Assembly (NCBI GenBank): GCA_002490425.1
Contig: DKTZ01000043.1
Location: 14,998-78,997, forward strand
Origin: Ruminococcaceae bacterium UBA7217
GTDB lineage: Bacteria > Bacillota > Clostridia > Oscillospirales > Acutalibacteraceae
Length of the DNA stretch: 64,000 nucleotides
Direction of reading: 5' to 3'
This document shows positions 17,945 through 27,105 of the stretch, piece after piece. The notes below the pieces were generated by a model that was not told the DNA's origin, did no database searches, and saw only the letters and a list, made by a program, of their open reading frames with translations. Every line of letters begins with the position of its first letter. Within the stretch, counting starts at the first letter, position 1. Position numbers and translations under genes: made by a program.

Positions 17945-20647
17945 ATGGCAAAGGAACTTGAAAAACAGTATAACCCGAAATCCACCGAAGAGCGGATTTA
18001 TAAAACATGGGTTCAAAACAAATATTTCCATGCAAAGCGTGAAGAGGGGAAAAAGACTTATACAATAGTTATTCCGCCTCCAAATATTACAGGTCAGCTT
18101 CATATGGGCCACGCCCTTGACAATACGCTTCAGGATATTCTCATTCGTTATCACAGAATGGCTGGGTATGACACTCTTTGGCTCCCCGGCACTGACCACG
18201 CTTCAATTGCGACTGAGGCAAAAATTGTTGAGGCTATGCGCAAAGAGGGCATAAGCAAAGAAGATTTAGGCAGAGAAAAATTCCTTGAGCGTGCTTGGGA
18301 CTGGAAAGCACAGTACGGCGGAAGAATCATTGAACAGCTTAAGAAAATGGGCTCTTCCTGCGACTGGGACAGAGAGCGCTTTACTCTTGACGAGGGTTGC
18401 TCAAATGCGGTTAAAGACGTTTTTGTACGTCTTTATGAGAAAGATTTGATTTATCGAGGCAACAGAATGGTTAACTGGTGTCCCCACTGCAACACCTCAA
18501 TTTCAGACGCTGAGGTTGAGTATGAAGAAAAGGACTCAAACTTCTGGCATCTTCTTTATACAGTTAAGGAAACGGGCGAAAAGTTAGAGCTTGCAACAAC
18601 CCGTCCCGAAACAATGCTCGGCGACACAGCGGTTGCTATCAATGCGGATGACCCGCGCTATGCTCATCTTCACGGCTGTCACGTAATTTTACCGCTTCTT
18701 AACAAAGAAATTCCGATTGTATGCGACGAACACGCCGATATGACAAAGGGTACAGGTGTTGTTAAGATTACACCTGCTCATGACCCCAACGACTTTGAGG
18801 TTGGTCTTCGCCATAATCTTCCCATTGTCCGCACATTTACCTATGACGGTTACCTTACGGGCGCAAAGGAAAAGGCTGAGGCGGACGAGCTTCGTGCGTC
18901 AGGCAAGGCTACACAGAATGAACCTGAGGTTCTTGACTGCGGTAAATACGCAGGAATGAGCACAATGGAAGCAAGAAAAGCTATACTTCACGACCTCGAA
19001 GAGGGCGGATACATTAAAGAAATCGAACCCTTAAAGCATGAGGTAGGCACTTGCTACCGCTGTCACACAAGCATTGAACCGATGGTTTCAAAGCAGTGGT
19101 TTGTACGTATGGAGCCTCTCGCAGGACCTGCAATTGAGGCTGTTGAAAAGGGCGATATTAAATTTATTCCCGAACGCTTTACAAAGAATTATATGAGCTG
19201 GATGCGCGGCACAAGGGATTGGTGCATTTCACGTCAGCTTTGGTGGGGTCACAGAATCCCTGCATGGTACTGCGATGACTGCGGCGAAACGGTAGTTTCC
19301 AAAACAGACGTTACAGTTTGCCCGAAATGCGGTTCAGCTCACTTAAATCAGGATCCCGACACGCTTGACACTTGGTTCTCCTCGGCGCTTTGGCCGTTCT
19401 CAACACTCGGCTGGCCCGAAGAAACAGAGGATTTAAAGCATTATTATCCGACAAATACGCTCGTTACCGGTTATGATATCATCGGTTTTTGGGTTTCAAG
19501 AATGATTTTCTCAGCTCTTGAATACACAGGCAAAGCTCCGTTTGACACAGTTCTTATTCACGGTCTTGTTCGTGACGCTTTGGGCAGAAAGATGTCAAAA
19601 TCTCTCGGCAACGGTATTGACCCGCTTGAGATAATCGACAAATACGGTGCAGATGCGCTCAGATTTACTCTTGCAACGGGCAACAGCCCCGGAAACGATA
19701 TGAGATTTTCCGACGAGAAGGTTGAGGCAAGCCGTAACTTTGCAAATAAGATTTGGAATGCGGCACGCTTTATCATAATGAACCTCGGTGAAAACGAGCC
19801 TGCGCCCTATATTCCTGAAAATCTTGCGATTGAAGATAAGTGGATTCTTTCACAGTACAACGACCTTATAAAAGCTGTTACGGATTCTCTTGAAAAGTAT
19901 GAATTAGGGCTTGCGGTTCAGAAGCTTTATGACTTTATTTGGGATGTATTCTGCGACTGGTACATTGAGCTTGCAAAAATCCGCCTTAACGGTGAAGATG
20001 AGGCGGCAAAGGCAACGGCAAAGGCAGTGCTTGTTTATGTTATGTCAAACACACTGAAACTCCTTCACCCGTTTATGCCCTTTATTACAGAGGAGATTTG
20101 GCAGACGCTTCCACACAGCGGCGAGTCAATTATGATTGCCGACTGGCCTGTATATTCAGATGCGCTGAACTTTGAGTCAGAGGAAACCGAGATGGAAAGA
20201 GTTATGACGGCAATTAAGGCTGTCCGCAACAGAAGAAGCGAAATGAACGTTGCGCCCTCAAAGAAAGCAAAGGTTATTATTGACACAGCTTTTGAGGATA
20301 CCTTCAGGAACGGAGCGGATTTCTTCACGCGTCTTGCTTCCGCCAGCGAGGTTGACATAATTTCAGGCTTCGAGGACGACGGCGCAGTAACAATAATCAC
20401 TGCCGATGCAAAGATTTATATTCCGATGGACGAGCTTGTCGATTTTAAGGCAGAGCTTGAGCGTCTTAACAAAGAAAAAGCGGCTGTTCAAAAGGATATT
20501 GACTTTGTTTCCAATAAACTCAATAATCAGAATTTCGTTGCAAAGGCTCCTGCAAAATTAGTTGAAGAGCAGAAGGAAAAGCTTGCGAAATACACTGAGA
20601 AAATGAATATGATTGACGAAGCAATTAAGAAAATCGCAAGCAAATAA
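17945..20647 (+). CDS. valS: valyl-tRNA synthetase
   Basis: Class Ia synthetase charging tRNA-Val, 900 aa, within the family range of about 880-950. PPPNITGQLHMGHALD (HIGH-type motif near residues 45-60), the editing domain with TTRPETMLGDTAVAIN, WCISRQLWWGHRIPAWY, GRKMSKSLGNGIDP (KMSKS near 548-552), an anticodon-binding helical domain, and the C-terminal coiled-coil arm (about residues 830-900) are all present. AGGAGAG precedes the ATG. No T-box leader is visible; it is transcribed at the end of the operon and followed by a strong terminator. Confidence 0.97.
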   Translation: MAKELEKQYNPKSTEERIYKTWVQNKYFHAKREEGKKTYTIVIPPPNITGQLHMGHALDNTLQDILIRYHRMAGYDTLWLPGTDHASIATEAKIVEAMRKEGISKEDLGREKFLERAWDWKAQYGGRIIEQLKKMGSSCDWDRERFTLDEGCSNAVKDVFVRLYEKDLIYRGNRMVNWCPHCNTSISDAEVEYEEKDSNFWHLLYTVKETGEKLELATTRPETMLGDTAVAINADDPRYAHLHGCHVILPLLNKEIPIVCDEHADMTKGTGVVKITPAHDPNDFEVGLRHNLPIVRTFTYDGYLTGAKEKAEADELRASGKATQNEPEVLDCGKYAGMSTMEARKAILHDLEEGGYIKEIEPLKHEVGTCYRCHTSIEPMVSKQWFVRMEPLAGPAIEAVEKGDIKFIPERFTKNYMSWMRGTRDWCISRQLWWGHRIPAWYCDDCGETVVSKTDVTVCPKCGSAHLNQDPDTLDTWFSSALWPFSTLGWPEETEDLKHYYPTNTLVTGYDIIGFWVSRMIFSALEYTGKAPFDTVLIHGLVRDALGRKMSKSLGNGIDPLEIIDKYGADALRFTLATGNSPGNDMRFSDEKVEASRNFANKIWNAARFIIMNLGENEPAPYIPENLAIEDKWILSQYNDLIKAVTDSLEKYELGLAVQKLYDFIWDVFCDWYIELAKIRLNGEDEAAKATAKAVLVYVMSNTLKLLHPFMPFITEEIWQTLPHSGESIMIADWPVYSDALNFESEETEMERVMTAIKAVRNRRSEMNVAPSKKAKVIIDTAFEDTFRNGADFFTRLASASEVDIISGFEDDGAVTIITADAKIYIPMDELVDFKAELERLNKEKAAVQKDIDFVSNKLNNQNFVAKAPAKLVEEQKEKLAKYTEKMNMIDEAIKKIASK

Positions 20648-20667
20648 TAACTAAATAGGCTGCAAAA

Positions 20668-20703
20668 AAACTCCGAGCGATTGTGAAGCTCGGAGTTTTT
20701 TGC
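20668..20703 (+). terminator. intrinsic terminator after valS
   Basis: Stem AAACTCCGAGC / GCTCGGAGTTT with an 8-9-nt loop and a T-run. It ends the long plus-strand polysaccharide-valS run, and the flanking A-run may also let it end argS from the other side. Confidence 0.88.
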
Positions 20704-20759
20704 TTTTGCTTTAGTAACAGTCATTGCTTTGACCTACTAAACTGTAATTTTTCTGTATT

Positions 20760-22505
20760 TTACATTGACTCAGGCACTGAAATGTTAAACATTGTAAGCA
20801 CGTTTGTAATGGTAGTCATAACGCATTTGCAAAGGTGTAGTCTTGCTTGCATAAGGCTTTCGTCCTCGACTGCAACACGGCAGGCATTGTAAAACTTATG
20901 GAAAAGCGTAGCCAAATCAACGCAGTAGCGTGTGATTTTTGCGGGATCGTAGTTCTTTGCAGCGTTTTGAATTTCGCCCGTAAACGCGGCAAGGTGGCGG
21001 ATAAGCTCAATTTCCTCGGGAGCATTAAGGCGCATAAGCTCTGCTTTTTCACATTCACGGATTTTTATGCCGTCGCTCTCAATTTTCCTGATAATGCTGT
21101 GTATTCTTGCATTGGCGTACTGACAGTAATAAACAGGGTTCTGCGAGGATTGCTCAACGGCTAAATCAAGGTCAAAATCCATAGCTGAGCCCGGCTCACG
21201 CATATTAAATAAAAACCGTACTGCATCAACGGGGATTTCGTCCAAAAGGTCGGTAAGAGTAATTGCCTTACCTGTACGCTTGGACATTTTAACGGGTTTT
21301 CCGTCCTTAACAAGGTTTACAAGCTGCATTAAAATGACGTCAAGCCTTGATTCGTCCAAATCGAGCGCACGCAAAACGCCCTTCATTCTTGCAACGTGAC
21401 CGTGGTGGTCTGCACCCCAAACGTCAATCGCCTTGTCAAAGCCCCTTGTAACAAGCTTGTTGCGGTGATAGGCAATATCTGCCGCAAAATATGTGGGATT
21501 ACCGTTTTGGCGGATAAGAACATCGTCTTTAAGCTCAAGAGCGTCAATTTGCTCCTGCGTTTTGCCCAGTTCCTTTAACATTTCGGTCTGCACTTCGATG
21601 TTTTTATACCAAAGAGCGCCGTCCTTTTCATAGGTAAGCCCCTTTTTCGTCAGATAGTCAATGCAGTCTTTAACATCACCGCTGTTGTGAAGAGTGCTTT
21701 CAAGAAACCATGTGTCGTAATTTATGCGGTATTTCTCCATATTTTCGTGCATCTTCTGAATGTTAAGCGGAAGTGCAAAATCGACGAGAGCTTTTCTTCT
21801 TTCCTTGGTCGGTTTGTTAATATATTCATCGCCGAATTTTTCACGGAACTGTGCCGCACGCTCGGTTATATCCGCCCCGTGGTAGCTGTCCTCGGGGAGC
21901 GCAACGGCATCCTCGCCCAAAATTAACTGCTGATAGCGAATGTCAAGTGAAAGTCCGAACTTTTCAATCTGATTTCCTGCGTCGTTAACGTAAAATTCAC
22001 GCTCTACCTCATAGCCTGCGAAATCTAATACTGCGGCAAGGCAGTCGCCGAGCGCACCGCCCCTCGCATTACCCATGTGCATAGGCCCTGTCGGGTTGGC
22101 AGATACAAATTCTACATTATATTTTTTGCCTTTGCCGAAGTCGCTTTTGCCGTAATTTTCGCCGAGATTGTGAATGTCAATTAAAACATCAGCATAAAAC
22201 TCCGCCGATAAAAAGAAATTAAGAAATCCTGCGCCCGCAACCTCGCATTTTGTAAAATATGAGCCGTCAAGAGAAATGTTTTTTACTATCTCCTCAGCAA
22301 TCTGCTTAGGTGCTCTGTGAAATGCTTTTGCGCAAACGAATGCAGCATTTGACGAATAGTCGCCGTTGTCACGATTTGCGGGGATTTCAATATTAAACTG
22401 CGGAATTTCTGCCTCGGGCAAAGAGCCGTTCTCGATGGATTTTTCAATTGCATTTACGATTAAGCTATATAAAGCGTCTGTTGCATTTTTTACAATTTTT
22501 GACAT
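20760..22505 (-). CDS. argS: arginyl-tRNA synthetase
   Basis: Class Ia synthetase charging tRNA-Arg, 581 aa. It shows the N-terminal Add-1 domain, the HIGH-type motif in FVSANPTGPMHMGNARGGALGD (about residues 130-151), WGADHHGHVARMKG, and KPVKMSKRTGKAITLTDLLDE (KMSK-type loop near 405). The C-terminal DALR anticodon-binding domain ends ...MFNISVPESM. It lies 15 bp after a DUF1934 gene, the same ywiB-argS pairing as in B. subtilis. Confidence 0.97.
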   Translation of the reverse strand: MSKIVKNATDALYSLIVNAIEKSIENGSLPEAEIPQFNIEIPANRDNGDYSSNAAFVCAKAFHRAPKQIAEEIVKNISLDGSYFTKCEVAGAGFLNFFLSAEFYADVLIDIHNLGENYGKSDFGKGKKYNVEFVSANPTGPMHMGNARGGALGDCLAAVLDFAGYEVEREFYVNDAGNQIEKFGLSLDIRYQQLILGEDAVALPEDSYHGADITERAAQFREKFGDEYINKPTKERRKALVDFALPLNIQKMHENMEKYRINYDTWFLESTLHNSGDVKDCIDYLTKKGLTYEKDGALWYKNIEVQTEMLKELGKTQEQIDALELKDDVLIRQNGNPTYFAADIAYHRNKLVTRGFDKAIDVWGADHHGHVARMKGVLRALDLDESRLDVILMQLVNLVKDGKPVKMSKRTGKAITLTDLLDEIPVDAVRFLFNMREPGSAMDFDLDLAVEQSSQNPVYYCQYANARIHSIIRKIESDGIKIRECEKAELMRLNAPEEIELIRHLAAFTGEIQNAAKNYDPAKITRYCVDLATLFHKFYNACRVAVEDESLMQARLHLCKCVMTTITNVLTMFNISVPESM

Positions 22506-22520
22506 CTGAATTTCTCCTTT

Positions 22521-22946
22521 TTACTGCTCCTCTATTTTTACCGTAACATTATTTACCGAATAGAATTTACCCGAAAACAAAAGGTCGTATGAAAGCTTTA
22601 AAATTCCCGTTTTTCCGTCATAGTCAAAGGATACAAAATTGCCCTTTGTGCTCAAATCCATTACACCGTACGGGGTTAAATAATTGGCAGGGATTACCTT
22701 TCCGTTTCGGATAAACAGCCTGCTTTTGTAGCCTGCGCCCTCACGGTCAATTTCGGCTCTGCCGTCCGTGTGCACGGTAACGGTGACTTTTTCCGTCATA
22801 TCGCCGTCTTTGCGTGAATATGAAATGTGCGTTTTTGTTTCCTCGAAATCCATTTCGCCGAAAACGGGAAAACTCTCTGTTTCCTTGCCGTCCTCGCCGT
22901 CACGCTCAAAGGTTAAATGCAGTTTTATCTGTTTTTTATCGCTCAT
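22521..22946 (-). CDS. DUF1934 (YwiB-like) protein
   Basis: 141-aa protein resembling the DUF1934/YwiB family: a lipocalin-like beta barrel with alternating strands and no signal peptide. B. subtilis ywiB precedes argS as this gene does. The function is unknown; conservation of the neighbourhood suggests a link to translation or simple co-transcription. Its ATG overlaps the end of ddl by 4 bp, so the order is ddl, DUF1934, argS in one operon. Confidence 0.78.
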   Translation of the reverse strand: MSDKKQIKLHLTFERDGEDGKETESFPVFGEMDFEETKTHISYSRKDGDMTEKVTVTVHTDGRAEIDREGAGYKSRLFIRNGKVIPANYLTPYGVMDLSTKGNFVSFDYDGKTGILKLSYDLLFSGKFYSVNNVTVKIEEQ

Positions 22947-24019
22947 TTTTCTTCTTCCTGTCTTTCTATTGCCAGTGTCAGCAGTCTGTCAATAAGGTCA
23001 GGGTAAGATATTCCTGCTTCTTTCATTAACATCGGGTACATACTTATGCTTGTAAAGCCCGGGATTGTGTTCGGCTCGTTTAAAAGCACTGAGCCGTCGC
23101 TCTCACGCACAAAAAAGTCGATTCTTGTAAGTCCTGAACAGCCGAAAGCCTTATATGCTTTTTTCGCAATTTTCTTAATTTCTTCCTGTTTTTCCTTTGA
23201 AATTCTTGCGGGAATGTGAAGAGCCGTACTGCCGTCAATGTATTTAGCCTCAAAATCGTAAAACTCATTGCAGGGTACAATTTCGCCGACTTCTCCTACA
23301 ATAAGCTCATTATTGCCGAGTACGGCACTTTCAACTTCCGCACCTACAATGCCCTCTTCGACAACAACTCGTGAGTCAAAGAAAAGGGCATATTTCAAAT
23401 CCTCATAAAGACTTTCTTCATCAGCGGACTTTCTGACTCCTACGGAAGAACCTGCATTTGCAGGCTTAACAAAGCACGGAAATCCAAGATATTCGGCACA
23501 TTTTTTGGCAAATTCTCTGCCGTTTTTCTCAAAATCGTATCTCGTAGTGTAAAGCCATTTTGCCTGTGCTATTCCGTTGATATCACAAATGCTGTTTGTT
23601 ATCGCTTTGTCCATACAAACAGCGGACGCAGTTGTACCGCATCCTACAAACGGAATACCCGCAACGGTTAAAAGGCCTTGCATTGTGCCGTCCTCGCCGT
23701 TCTTGCCGTGCATTACGGGGAAGCAGACATCTATGTAAATCGTTTCAGTTTTGTCACCGTCAAAAACAATTACGCCGTGGTCATCACGGGAGGATGAAAT
23801 CACAGCCTTTTTAAGTTCATTTTCATTTGACAGCCAACCGTTGTTTTCTATCTTTTCAAAGTCCCCCGTATAAAGGTAAGATTTACCGTCCTTTGTAATT
23901 CCAAGCATATACACATTATATTTGTCCCTTGGAATATTTGCGAGAACCGATGTTGCCGAAATGCAGGAAATGTCGTGCTCGCTTGAAACTCCGCCGAAAA
24001 TAATAAGTGCGTTTTTCAT
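22943..24019 (-). CDS. ddl: D-alanine--D-alanine ligase
   Basis: Makes D-Ala-D-Ala for peptidoglycan precursors, 358 aa, ATP-grasp fold. Seen: GGVSSEHDISCISA near residues 9-22, the ATP-grasp CFVKPANAGSSVGVRK segment, FYDFEAKYIDGST (the omega-loop aromatic consistent with D-Ala-D-Ala rather than D-Ala-D-Lac specificity), GLTRIDFFVRE and LNEPNTIPGFTSISMYP. It is first gene of the ddl-DUF1934-argS operon and is divergent from the unknown gene at 24191. Confidence 0.95.
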   Translation of the reverse strand: MKNALIIFGGVSSEHDISCISATSVLANIPRDKYNVYMLGITKDGKSYLYTGDFEKIENNGWLSNENELKKAVISSSRDDHGVIVFDGDKTETIYIDVCFPVMHGKNGEDGTMQGLLTVAGIPFVGCGTTASAVCMDKAITNSICDINGIAQAKWLYTTRYDFEKNGREFAKKCAEYLGFPCFVKPANAGSSVGVRKSADEESLYEDLKYALFFDSRVVVEEGIVGAEVESAVLGNNELIVGEVGEIVPCNEFYDFEAKYIDGSTALHIPARISKEKQEEIKKIAKKAYKAFGCSGLTRIDFFVRESDGSVLLNEPNTIPGFTSISMYPMLMKEAGISYPDLIDRLLTLAIERQEEEK

Positions 24020-24124
24020 TTTAATTCACTCCGTAAACAGCCGTAAATAACGGTAAAATAATCGTACTTTGTTATTCTACCATAAAATATATGCATATTC
24101 AACTTGCAAAAAGAAAAAAATTTA

Positions 24125-24153
24125 ATGACAAACGCTAAATAATATGTTATACT
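24125..24153 (+). promoter_or_regulatory. promoter for gene at 24191
   Basis: ATGACA (24125-24130), 17-bp spacer, TATACT (24148-24153), placed about 38 bp before the start codon. Confidence 0.6.
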
Positions 24154-24190
24154 TAATTGAATATTGATAAATCATAGTGAGGTATAAAAT

Positions 24191-25045
24191 ATGCTTGACA
24201 GAAATGAGGCTATGAAAGCCATTCACAAGGGTTGTGCGGATAAGTTTCAATCACTCGGCTTTGCTTTTGATAAAATAAACGAGGACGAAAGCGGCGTTTA
24301 TGCCGATTTTACAAAAGACGGCTTTACGGTAAGGCTTTTAAGCCATGATAATCTTTTAGATATTCTTGAGAAAAATGCCGACGGTGAATTTTCAAAAGCT
24401 TCGGTAAATCTTCTTGATTTGGACGACTGCGATGAAAAATCACTTAAATCGCTTTGCAATGAAATAAATGACACTGTAACGGAAAGCTACGGGGTAAAGG
24501 CGGTTAATAAACAGTCGAAAAAAGCGCCCGCAACCGTTTCAAGAGCGGCTGTAAGAGCCGGTATGTCTTACGACCCGAATACTCTTGCAAACAAGATTTT
24601 GCTTGTGTACCCCGAGCTTAAAGACGCTTATAAGGAAAACATTGAAAAATACGGGCAATTTTTATGCGATGACTTTTTCGTAAATCACGGAAATAAATAT
24701 ATTTTGTCGACAGTTAAAAGCGGTGACGCACAGATGCGCAAAAAGCTTTTCAAGATTTTTACCGATATGTATCTTGACGGCACAAGCGAAACTCAGAATT
24801 TAATTTGCGTTACAATTTTGGGCGAAATTGACAATGACCCCGATATGATGGAAGTTTGCGAAAAGTATATTACAGATAAGGATTTTTACGATACGCTCAA
24901 AGCTGTAAACGAGCTTTTAGCATCAAATAAGGGCAAAAGGCTTAAGGAAAAGCTTAAAAACCCGCCGAAATACAAGCCTGAAAAGAAAAAAGGCGGCTTA
25001 ATGGGAAGTATGCTTGATGCGAGTGCAATGCAGCAACAGCAATAA
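24191..25045 (+). CDS. hypothetical protein, monocistronic
   Basis: 284 aa, not recognised with confidence. No signal peptide or membrane segment. Two apparent domains are joined by a basic linker (about residues 112-130, with KQSKKAPATVSRAAVRAG). The N-terminal part (1-110) is mixed alpha/beta and acidic; the C-terminal part (135-260) is helical, beginning with a LLVYPELKDAYKENIEKYGQ segment. A Lys-rich tail ends in a run of Gln. It has its own promoter and terminator, and GAGG lies before the ATG. The helical half resembles DUF7674-like domains, but that is a weak impression. Confidence 0.72.
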   Translation: MLDRNEAMKAIHKGCADKFQSLGFAFDKINEDESGVYADFTKDGFTVRLLSHDNLLDILEKNADGEFSKASVNLLDLDDCDEKSLKSLCNEINDTVTESYGVKAVNKQSKKAPATVSRAAVRAGMSYDPNTLANKILLVYPELKDAYKENIEKYGQFLCDDFFVNHGNKYILSTVKSGDAQMRKKLFKIFTDMYLDGTSETQNLICVTILGEIDNDPDMMEVCEKYITDKDFYDTLKAVNELLASNKGKRLKEKLKNPPKYKPEKKKGGLMGSMLDASAMQQQQ

Positions 25046-25054
25046 ACTTAATAC

Positions 25055-25079
25055 ACGGGCGGTTTTCCGTCCGTTTTTT
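25055..25079 (+). terminator. intrinsic terminator
   Basis: Stem ACGGGCGG / CCGTCCGT (one G-T pair) with a 4-nt T loop and a following T-run, directly after the gene ending at 25045. Confidence 0.85.
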
Positions 25080-25112
25080 CTTTTTACTCCTAAAAGTATA
25101 AAACTAAATTTA

Positions 25113-25141
25113 TTGACTATAAATTTATTGTTTGATACAAT
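25113..25141 (+). promoter_or_regulatory. promoter for the GH13 gene
   Basis: TTGACT (25113-25118), 17-bp spacer, TACAAT (25136-25141), 34 bp before the chosen ATG. Confidence 0.7.
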
Positions 25142-25174
25142 TAAAGAGTTAAATTTTTCGAGGTGAACAGAAAA

Positions 25175-27037
25175 ATGAATTTTATTCCGTTTAATTCACG
25201 AAGCACATATTTTAAAAGCAAATTCGGAAGTGTTACCGAGGGTGAGAACGTAACATTCCGCATTGCGGTGCCGTGCAGCTTTAACATCGGCGGTGCTTTT
25301 TTTATGATTAAAAAAGACGGAGAAGAATATCAGGAATATAAAATGAATTACGAGAGCAGAACGGGTGAGGACTCCGAAAGTTATTCAGTAACCGTAAAGC
25401 TCGGAGATTGGGGCCTGTACTTTTACCGTTTTGATTTTCTCGGCGCATTTGGCAGGAGCAGTATCCTGAACAGCGGCGACGGCGTGGGAGCATTCTCAGA
25501 CGGAACGGAAAATTTTGTCGATTGGCAGCTTACCGTAGCCAAAAAATTTGACACGCCCGAGTGGCTGAAAGGCGGCATAATCTATCAGATTTTTCCCGAC
25601 AGATTTATGAATTCGGGGAAAGAGAAAAAAGGTGTTCCGTCAGACAGAATTGTCCGCTCCGACTGGGGCGGTGAGCCGTATTTCCGTCCAGACAAAAACG
25701 GAGAAGTTCTGAATAACGATTATTTCGGCGGCGATCTTGAGGGTATTCGCCAAAAGCTTTCTTATCTTAAAGACTTGGGCGTTACCTGCATTTATCTGAA
25801 TCCTATATTTGAGGCTCATTCAAACCATCGCTACAACACGGCAGATTACAGTAAAATAGACCCTCTTTTAGGTGATGAAAACGATTTTAGAAGGCTTTGC
25901 GAAAGTGCAGATAAGCTCGGTATTAAAATTATTCTTGACGGCGTATTCTCACACACAGGTGACGACAGTGTTTATTTTAACAAAAAAGGCAGATATAACA
26001 GTGTCGGTGCCTATCAGTCCGAAAACAGCGATTATGCGAAATGGTATAAATTTCAGAATTTTCCCGATAAATATGACAGCTGGTGGGGCTTCAAAACTCT
26101 CCCCGAGGTTAAGGAGGAGGATGAGTCTTACAGAGAATTTATCTGCGGAGAAAACGGCATAGCCGCAAAGTGGCTTAAACTCGGAGCGAGCGGATTCCGA
26201 CTTGACGTTGCAGATGAGCTACCCGACGTTTTTCTTGACGACCTGAAAAAAGCAGTTAAGCGTGCAAAGTCTGATGCTCTTTTACTTGGCGAGGTTTGGG
26301 AGGATGCAACTAATAAATTCAGCTACGGTGTGCGTCGCCGCTACCTGTTAGGCGACCAGCTTGACTCGGTTATGAACTATCCCTTTGCTGAGGCTATTCT
26401 CGACTTTTGCCGCACGGGCAATGCGGAGCAGTTTATGTCAGGTGTTATGAATATTGTTGAAAATTACCCCAAGCAGTGCCTTGATGTTATGATGAACCAT
26501 ATAGGCACTCACGACACAGTGCGTGCAATTACACGTCTTGCAGGCGAAAGCTCTGATTACCGTGACCGTGAATGGCAGTCATCACATAAGCTCAGCTTTT
26601 TTGAATACAGTCAGGGCATTGAGCGGTTAAAGCTGGCGGCGGCTTTACAGTACACACTTCCGGGTGTTCCCTCAGTTTATTACGGTGACGAAGCAGGTCT
26701 CCAGGGTTACCGTGATCCGTTTAACAGGGGCTGTTACCCGTGGGGCAATGAAAACCGTGAGCTTATTGATTTTTACAAGACTATCGGTAAAATCCGAACG
26801 GAAAACAAAGTTTTCAAAGAGGGACGGTTTATACCTGTTTCGGCATACCTTGGCTGTGTGGCATATATCCGTGAGGATAAAAACGGCAGTGTTATGGTAA
26901 TTGCGAACAGAAATGTTCATGAAATATACTACAATCTGCCTGAAAGCTTTAAAAAATCGACTGCACTTTACGGTGAAAATCCTAAGGATGGGAGTGTTTG
27001 CGTACCTGCCTGTTCTTTTGCCGTTCTTTCAAAATAA
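25175..27037 (+). CDS. GH13 alpha-glycosidase (neopullulanase/cyclomaltodextrinase-like)
   Basis: 620-aa alpha-amylase-family hydrolase acting on alpha-1,4 (and possibly alpha-1,6) glucans or maltodextrins. The N-terminal beta-sandwich (about 1-125) is followed by the TIM barrel from GGIIYQIFPDRF. Conserved regions: DGVFSHTG, GFRLDVADELP (nucleophile Asp), LLGEVWEDA (acid/base Glu) and NHIGTHDTVR (third Asp). A C-terminal beta domain ends the protein. No signal peptide, so it is intracellular. ATG at 25175 is preferred over GTG at 25163 because AGGTGA is then 8 nt upstream. No transporter or regulator gene is next to it. Confidence 0.92.
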   Translation: MNFIPFNSRSTYFKSKFGSVTEGENVTFRIAVPCSFNIGGAFFMIKKDGEEYQEYKMNYESRTGEDSESYSVTVKLGDWGLYFYRFDFLGAFGRSSILNSGDGVGAFSDGTENFVDWQLTVAKKFDTPEWLKGGIIYQIFPDRFMNSGKEKKGVPSDRIVRSDWGGEPYFRPDKNGEVLNNDYFGGDLEGIRQKLSYLKDLGVTCIYLNPIFEAHSNHRYNTADYSKIDPLLGDENDFRRLCESADKLGIKIILDGVFSHTGDDSVYFNKKGRYNSVGAYQSENSDYAKWYKFQNFPDKYDSWWGFKTLPEVKEEDESYREFICGENGIAAKWLKLGASGFRLDVADELPDVFLDDLKKAVKRAKSDALLLGEVWEDATNKFSYGVRRRYLLGDQLDSVMNYPFAEAILDFCRTGNAEQFMSGVMNIVENYPKQCLDVMMNHIGTHDTVRAITRLAGESSDYRDREWQSSHKLSFFEYSQGIERLKLAAALQYTLPGVPSVYYGDEAGLQGYRDPFNRGCYPWGNENRELIDFYKTIGKIRTENKVFKEGRFIPVSAYLGCVAYIREDKNGSVMVIANRNVHEIYYNLPESFKKSTALYGENPKDGSVCVPACSFAVLSK

Positions 27038-27040
27038 ATG

Positions 27041-27069
27041 TTGATAAATTTATCACGGTATGGTATATT
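27041..27069 (+). promoter_or_regulatory. promoter for the lipoprotein operon
   Basis: TTGATA (27041-27046), 17-bp spacer, TATATT (27064-27069), immediately after the GH13 stop codon and 36 bp before the lipoprotein ATG. Confidence 0.65.
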
Positions 27070-27105
27070 TATATTGTATATTATTCTGTCTCGGAGGGAC
27101 TCATT

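Noticed and set aside
26998..27105. A longer N terminus for the propeller lipoprotein.
   Set aside because: It overlaps the GH13 gene and the promoter, and would bury the signal peptide that starts at 27106.
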